The notes below the pieces were generated by a model, which saw only the letters and a list, made by a program, of their open reading frames with translations, had not been told where the DNA came from and ran no database searches. Positions 23,173 through 26,881 of a stretch of 26,881 bases of DNA are shown here, in pieces (the first letter of the stretch is position 1; every line of letters starts with the position of its first letter). The stretch covers positions 1 through 26,881 of the forward strand of contig JAEYPA010000147.1 of assembly GCA_023411225.1 (NCBI GenBank), written 5' to 3'. Made by a program: the position numbers and the translations under genes. The DNA comes from Bacillota bacterium. GTDB taxonomy: Bacteria; Bacillota; Clostridia; Lachnospirales; Lachnospiraceae.

Positions 23173-23429
23173 CATGAACCAGAAAGACCCTGCAGTACCT
23201 CATAAGGCGTTCGAACATCTCAGTCACGTGGAACGTGTACACTCATGTTGGACTTTAGGATGCCATGAGTGAACTAAAGAAGATGCAACAGACAAAGGCT
23301 GTTCAAGAGGGACTGGAGAAGGGGAAAGCAGAGCCTGCCACCAGGAACATGTTCAGAGAGGAACAACAGATGATGAAATCAGCGAGAACCGAGGTCATTA
23401 TGGCTTCGGCTCTTTTTGGCTTATCGTAG
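23173..23429 (+). pseudogene. Tyrosine recombinase (integrase) C-terminal remnant
   Basis: After the permease stop, one frame reads DMNQK, then with a one-base shift TLQYLIRRSNISVTWNVYTH (from about 23187) and VGL, a TAG stop at 23256, then DAMSELKKMQQ on to a stop at 23427. This is the C-terminus of a phage/conjugative-element integrase: K-TLQYLMGHS-ISVT-NVYTHV in intact relatives, with the nucleophilic Tyr in NVYTH (23238-23240). Here the GH before S is RR, so the catalytic His is lost, and at least one frameshift and one stop are present. It marks the former end of an integrated element. The tail after 23265 (54 codons) could be mistaken for a small gene but has no ribosome site. Confidence 0.7.
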
Positions 23430-23477
23430 TTTGCCCTCATATGATATAATTATGAAAAAAGCAAAGAGGGGATCACG
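23430..23477 (+). promoter_or_regulatory. Extended -10 promoter of the HEPN-motif gene
   Basis: TGATATAAT (23442-23450) is an extended -10 box with no good -35 (TTATCG, 18 bases upstream). GAGGGG lies before the ATG at 23478. The same CATnTGATATAAT-type box precedes the small gene downstream. Confidence 0.5.
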
Positions 23478-24392
23478 ATGTTTGTATTAGAGTATTGCAA
23501 TGACCCGGAAAATGCAGATCTGCATCCAGGAAATCAAACATTTACGGACTCATTTGAAAAAGAGTTTGATAAAGAAATAAATTCATTGGACAGGTTTATT
23601 TATCTAATTGATATGTTTCGAATCATAGAATCCTGTTCAGAAGATCTTGTAGGTGTGACCATCAATAACATGGATGAGTTTTGGAAAATCAACAAATGCC
23701 TTTTGAACTATGTTAATTCAGTTTATAGTTACAAAGAGTTTATCAACAGCTATGACCCGCCATTAAAGAGAATTACGGAGGATTATTATAGAAGCAAAAA
23801 ATGGTACAGATTTGTATGCGACTATCGTAACCGAGTTATTCATCAATCCACAATCATCAAGGATTATGCGCGAGGTAGTATGGACATATTTGTTGATTTA
23901 GATGAAGTGATAGAAATACAAGAGAGTTTCCATTTCGAGAAAGAGAGTCAGCGAAGAAATAGTGAAAGATTTGCTGCGGTTTTAGTTGAGATGAAAAAAG
24001 AGGCAAAAGTAATGCAAGGGAAGCACTTCCTTAGCATGAAGTATATTGCCAAAAAGGCAGACAGTGAGATTTCAGCCATGAGGGATGAGGTTCTTTTATA
24101 TGCGTACAGAAAAGGAATTAAGCCAGTTCTAGAATGGTTTATTTCTTTTATGCCGATAATCGAAGGAACATACCAGTATGTGTTTATCGTGGATAAGAAT
24201 CGACTCCCAGACGCTGTATATGAACCAAATTATGTACTTGAGGATTTTGTTCGCCGGTTGGTAGCTTATTTGGGAAAGGAACATGTTGTTTGCAAGGAAA
24301 TCATTGATCTTCTCACCAAGAAACAGTATAACTATTTTTACGATGGAAACTGTGATATAGATAATTATATTCAAATGGCATCAACCACATGA
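23478..24392 (+). CDS. HEPN-motif (RNxxxH) protein, putative RNase
   Basis: A 304-aa, mostly helical cytoplasmic protein. The segment YRSKKWYRFVCDYRNRVIH contains R117-N118-x3-H122, an exact RNxxxH motif of HEPN-fold RNases as found in toxins and defence proteins. The preceding residues (KINKCLLNYVNSVYSYKEF) fit the earlier helices of such a four-helix bundle. The region after about 150 is charged and helical with no recognised domain; the C-terminal part ends DGNCDIDNYIQM. Single short motifs can occur by chance, so the call is moderate. It stands alone with its own promoter, followed by a separately promoted 65-aa gene that could be its partner. Confidence 0.6.
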   Translation: MFVLEYCNDPENADLHPGNQTFTDSFEKEFDKEINSLDRFIYLIDMFRIIESCSEDLVGVTINNMDEFWKINKCLLNYVNSVYSYKEFINSYDPPLKRITEDYYRSKKWYRFVCDYRNRVIHQSTIIKDYARGSMDIFVDLDEVIEIQESFHFEKESQRRNSERFAAVLVEMKKEAKVMQGKHFLSMKYIAKKADSEISAMRDEVLLYAYRKGIKPVLEWFISFMPIIEGTYQYVFIVDKNRLPDAVYEPNYVLEDFVRRLVAYLGKEHVVCKEIIDLLTKKQYNYFYDGNCDIDNYIQMASTT

Positions 24393-24395
24393 TTC

Positions 24396-24424
24396 TTGAG
24401 AATTACTCTTTCCCATGATATAAT
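24396..24424 (+). promoter_or_regulatory. Strong promoter of the 65-aa gene
   Basis: TTGAGA (24396-24401), exactly 17 bases, TATAAT (24419-24424) with extended TG at 24416. The transcript would begin near 24431 and contain the folded leader at 24454-24501. Confidence 0.75.
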
Positions 24425-24453
24425 ATTATGGTAGAGTTTTGGCGTATGCTATC

Positions 24454-24519
24454 GAATTATGGTGCTATGAGGAGCAGGTGTTGTGCCTGCCTCCATAATT
24501 CAAAGAAAGGTAGCCAATA
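24454..24519 (+). ncRNA. Structured leader RNA element with GGTAGCCAATA tail
   Basis: GAATTATGG (24454-24462) and CCATAATTC (24493-24501) pair perfectly and enclose a GAGCAGG/CCTGCCTC stem (24472-24478 with 24486-24493). This is followed by GGTAGCCAATA (24509-24519) three bases before the ATG. The same 11-mer occurs at 13327-13337 behind a similar TGATATAAT promoter and GGAGCTGG. It is either a cis-regulatory leader or part of a small RNA. The structure is seen directly; the function is unknown. Confidence 0.45.
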
Positions 24520-24521
24520 TT

Positions 24522-24719
24522 ATGCCAAATGAAAACAGTGTAATTGTTGTACCCAATCAGAAAATCAATTTGAAAAGCGAAGCCAAGAAACAGCTGAATG
24601 TAGCTGCGGATGATTGCTTACGCTCCCTGGAAAAGCCCGCAAAGGATTTCACAGGATCAGTGATTCACTACTGCATCAATTCTATTATTGATTGGGTAGA
24701 CAAAAAACTCTCTGCATGA
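24522..24719 (+). CDS. Small hypothetical protein (65 aa)
   Basis: The 65-aa product begins MPNENSVIVVPNQK and is otherwise helical (SEAKKQLNVAADDCLRSLEK, then IHYCINSIIDWVDKKLSA). ATG 24522 is preferred over an upstream in-frame start at 24483 because the latter lies inside the leader hairpin, and AAAGG at 24506-24510 serves the former. I do not recognise the family. A strong promoter, a folded leader and a textbook terminator flank it, so it is a real single-gene unit and probably abundant. It lies downstream of the HEPN gene in the same orientation; an antitoxin-like role is possible but unsupported. Confidence 0.6.
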   Translation: MPNENSVIVVPNQKINLKSEAKKQLNVAADDCLRSLEKPAKDFTGSVIHYCINSIIDWVDKKLSA

Positions 24720-24749
24720 TGGTTGTACTAATGTAAATCATCACATGGG

Positions 24750-24779
24750 AAGGCGCTCTGCTTCGGCAGAGCGCCTTTT
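24750..24779 (+). terminator. Strong rho-independent terminator
   Basis: AAGGCGCTCTGC and GCAGAGCGCCTT form a perfect 12-bp stem on a TTCG tetraloop, with TTTT at the 3' edge. It ends the 65-aa gene transcript 31 bases after the stop codon. Confidence 0.92.
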
Positions 24780-25301
24780 CGTGCATATAGAGACTGGGAT
24801 ATATTTAGCCCACTTTAGCCCTGGAATTTTTATGTAAGGTGCACAAAAGGGTTTTTTGGTAGAATTGCACAATAGAAACGGGCGTGTCATGACATGGAAA
24901 TGAAGTACGAAGGATATGGAAAACGCAGAAGTGATTTTTACAATTCAATGGACAAAAATAATATTATGAAGCTTTGGTGAAAGAAGGAATGGAGTCAAGA
25001 GAGGAAAATATTCAAAGAAATAGTTCTCATCAGAATCTGAAACATACGGAAGAACAATCCATAGAAAGAGGGCAAAGCCCTCTAACCTACTCTACCTATA
25101 AAATATTTTTACTGTCACGGAATCGTCATATTTCGTCACGTTTCGCAGACAATGCTGTCACAGGAGATAAGTATAATATTATCTGAATTAGAGGATTTCT
25201 GCCTTTGGGATACGGTTGAGAAAATTCTCAGAGGAAGTAAATATGAATCATATGAAAACATCCTCTAAGCGAACAAAATACTTTAAGGAGGTCACTTTTC
25301 C
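24780..25301. other. Non-coding stretch upstream of the adhesin gene
   Basis: No supported gene in 522 bases. Seen: a 7-bp hairpin AGAGGGC/GCCCTCT (25067-25083), a cluster of GTCAC/CGTCA motifs (about 25112-25161) that could be regulator sites, a TATAAT (25172-25177) framed by AGATAA/TTATCT (25165-25184) without a good -35, and AGAGGAT/ATCCTCT arms (about 25190 and 25258) that could fold the adhesin leader. A 70-codon frame at 24974-25186 starts at TTG without a ribosome site and overlaps these elements. Confidence 0.55.
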
Positions 25302-26881
25302 ATGAAAAGAAGATTGTTGGCAATTCTCCTAACATTCACGATGATCGTCGGCATCTGCCCTATGAACATATATGCCGATGCAGTTATGCCTACCACAGGT
25401 GCGAACGAGTGGCAGATTCCTGAAGACGGATTGAAATATGTAGGAAATACTGTGGATCAGAAGATTGTTACCTCGGAAGACGGAATGGTTCGCGTTCAGA
25501 AGAATGTGGTTCCGACAGATACCGAGAATGAATTTCAGGTATACTTATCTCTGGATGCCGTGAAGAAGAAGGTTGCAACCTATGAATCGATTACAAGCAT
25601 GCTGGAGTTGAATATGCTGAAGCTGTATGTCGGCGGTACAGGTAACGGTTTTCCAAAAAGCAATGATGACGTTCGTTTGGGAAACGGCACCTTGAACAAT
25701 GACGTTCAGGGAAGTGAAAAAGCAATCACGACCCAGGCGGGAGCTCCAACTTTTACAATCCAGATTTGGTATGATAATCAACTTATTGCAGAGCCAAAGC
25801 TACAGCTCGTTGTACCAAACTCCGTTCTCTATCTGAAAGTGGGGGAACAATATATCGCACTGGATAACATTCAATTACATGGCGAACGCGTGGAAATCGG
25901 CGGGGAAACACCGGAGATACTTTCAGACGGTTCATACCTGGTTCCGGTTCATCTGACGGATATGGCATATTCTGCCCTGTTCAATACTATCGTTAACGAA
26001 AAGACAGAAGATGAGAGCGTAATTGCTTTTGATGCCGAAGGCAGTGCGTCCATTACGGATCCTATGGGAGCATACATAGTCTATGAAGGTTTTGTGAATG
26101 GTGATATCTCAGGGACTGCTCCGGAAGCAGCCTCAGAAGCAGGTACAACTGTAACCTGGTCTCTGAAGCCTAAAGCAGCAAAGGATACAACTCTGACCGA
26201 ACCGGTCGAAACGGTTACCACGGATACCGTTATTGGTCAGGACGGCAGCGAGCATACTACCAGGATTGTGACTACTACACAGTGGTATCTGAATATGGTA
26301 GAAATAGTATACAATGTACGTCTGGACGTTTCAAAAGAGGGGTTTGCAAGCGGTACAGTCTATGATGTCAATGGTCCGACCGTTCTCAAGTATCTCTATG
26401 ACAGTAACGGGGACGGAATCGACGAAGAAAAAAGCGTAACGTTTCCTACCCCAAAGGTTTTAGGTACACTTTATGAGTTCTCCTTCGACAAAGTAAATGA
26501 AGTGACAAAAGAAGTACTCTCAGGTGCAGTATTTACCCTGACAGACAAAGACAGTAAAACGTGGTCTGCATCAAGCGGCAGCACAGACGGGCACTGGAAA
26601 TTCGAAAACCTTCCATGCGGCGTATATACCCTTACAGAGGTGAATCCTCCGATAGGCCATGTTCTTCCTGATTCAGCATCCTGGACTCTGAATATAGGGT
26701 ATACAGAAGATCTGAAAGATGGAACAGTTGATGACCATATCCACAACAAGGATGCTGCAGATGTATGGATTGGTAACCATGCTGATGGACTCTGGAAAAT
26801 TGAAAATACGCCTGAAACAATTAACATTGAAGGTAGCAAGACATGGGACGATGCAGGCAACCAGGATGGCAAGCGTCCGAC
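25302..26881 (+). CDS. Large SpaA/Cna_B-domain surface adhesin, 5' part (runs off the window)
   Basis: An open frame of 526 codons with no stop before the window end; AAGGAGG lies ten bases before the ATG. The signal peptide (MKRRLLAILL, hydrophobic to about 20, cleavage near YADA at 25-27) is followed by a long N-terminal region (about 30-385) I cannot assign. A SpaA-like domain spans about 388-465 (LSGAVFTLTD, then GVYTLTEVNPP), and a Cna_B domain begins at about 507 (IEGSKTWDDAGNQDGKRP). Such domains form isopeptide-bonded stalks of Gram-positive adhesins and pilins, and more repeats plus a wall anchor are expected beyond the window. The codons are visibly richer in G and C than those of the genes to the left, suggesting a different history. 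Confidence 0.85.
   Translation, partial: MKRRLLAILLTFTMIVGICPMNIYADAVMPTTGANEWQIPEDGLKYVGNTVDQKIVTSEDGMVRVQKNVVPTDTENEFQVYLSLDAVKKKVATYESITSMLELNMLKLYVGGTGNGFPKSNDDVRLGNGTLNNDVQGSEKAITTQAGAPTFTIQIWYDNQLIAEPKLQLVVPNSVLYLKVGEQYIALDNIQLHGERVEIGGETPEILSDGSYLVPVHLTDMAYSALFNTIVNEKTEDESVIAFDAEGSASITDPMGAYIVYEGFVNGDISGTAPEAASEAGTTVTWSLKPKAAKDTTLTEPVETVTTDTVIGQDGSEHTTRIVTTTQWYLNMVEIVYNVRLDVSKEGFASGTVYDVNGPTVLKYLYDSNGDGIDEEKSVTFPTPKVLGTLYEFSFDKVNEVTKEVLSGAVFTLTDKDSKTWSASSGSTDGHWKFENLPCGVYTLTEVNPPIGHVLPDSASWTLNIGYTEDLKDGTVDDHIHNKDAADVWIGNHADGLWKIENTPETINIEGSKTWDDAGNQDGKRP

Noticed and set aside
23265..23429. 54-codon frame as a separate small gene
   Set aside because: It continues in frame from the integrase remnant across a stop codon and has no ribosome site, so it is treated as part of the pseudogene.
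24483..24521. Upstream start for the 65-aa gene
   Set aside because: It lies within the leader hairpin; the AAAGG site serves the ATG at 24522.
24974..25186. 70-codon frame upstream of the adhesin
   Set aside because: TTG start without ribosome site; overlaps a hairpin and low-complexity DNA; no recognisable protein features.
26471..26872. 133-codon minus-strand open frame
   Set aside because: Antisense to the adhesin; the plus strand shows SpaA and Cna_B motifs over the same bases.

Overview
The window is low-GC Firmicutes DNA, most likely from a gut member of the Lachnospiraceae/Clostridia. Pointers are AGGAGG-type ribosome sites, TTGACA/TATAAT promoters, lipoproteins with a classic lipobox, a BspA-like leucine-rich surface protein with Ig/Fn3-like ends, and a SpaA/Cna_B adhesin. 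The species cannot be named from sequence alone. No rRNA, tRNA, complete insertion sequence or CRISPR array was seen.

Region 1 (1-10324) is carbohydrate catabolism. A decayed WYL-type regulator fragment and a short-chain dehydrogenase (203-904) end at a terminator. A strong promoter with three copies of TGTTTATATA then drives a ribose-type ABC importer (lipoprotein 1388, double ATPase 2540, permease 4035), an FGGY kinase (5037), a diverged class II aldolase (6689) and a fused DhaK-DhaL kinase (7614). A terminator follows, then a DeoR-type repressor (9554). I infer import of a sugar or polyol, phosphorylation of a ketose, aldol cleavage to DHAP or DHA plus an aldehyde, and capture of the unphosphorylated triose by DhaKL. 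The substrate is not identifiable.

Region 2 (10586-13018, minus strand) is one large secreted BspA-like LRR protein with its own promoter, a palindromic leader and a terminator.

Region 3 (13250-18425) is accessory DNA and the most novel part. A PD-(D/E)XK nuclease-like protein fused to a RAMA-like modified-DNA reader overlaps by 4 nt a 585-aa protein built of about sixteen DUF4116-like repeats. After an elaborate control region (perfect 28-bp palindrome inside a promoter, three GTTCA-type repeats) comes a second unit: a small Smr-domain protein, an HTH protein with a second PD-(D/E)XK-like domain, and an unknown acidic protein. These are candidate genome-defence or element-maintenance systems.

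Region 4 (18426-23160) has a long structured leader, a small secreted lactococcin 972-like peptide, and an ABC exporter/immunity-type module (FtsX/MacB-like permease, lipoprotein, ATPase, second permease). The last permease abuts the decayed C-terminus of a tyrosine recombinase, so this is an old mobile-element edge.

Region 5 (23478-24719) has a HEPN-motif (RNxxxH) protein and a 65-aa protein with its own promoter and folded leader. Part of that leader (GGTAGCCAATA) recurs upstream of the nuclease-RAMA gene. From 25302 to the window end runs the 5' part of a large SpaA/Cna_B surface adhesin with visibly more GC-rich codon use than its neighbours.
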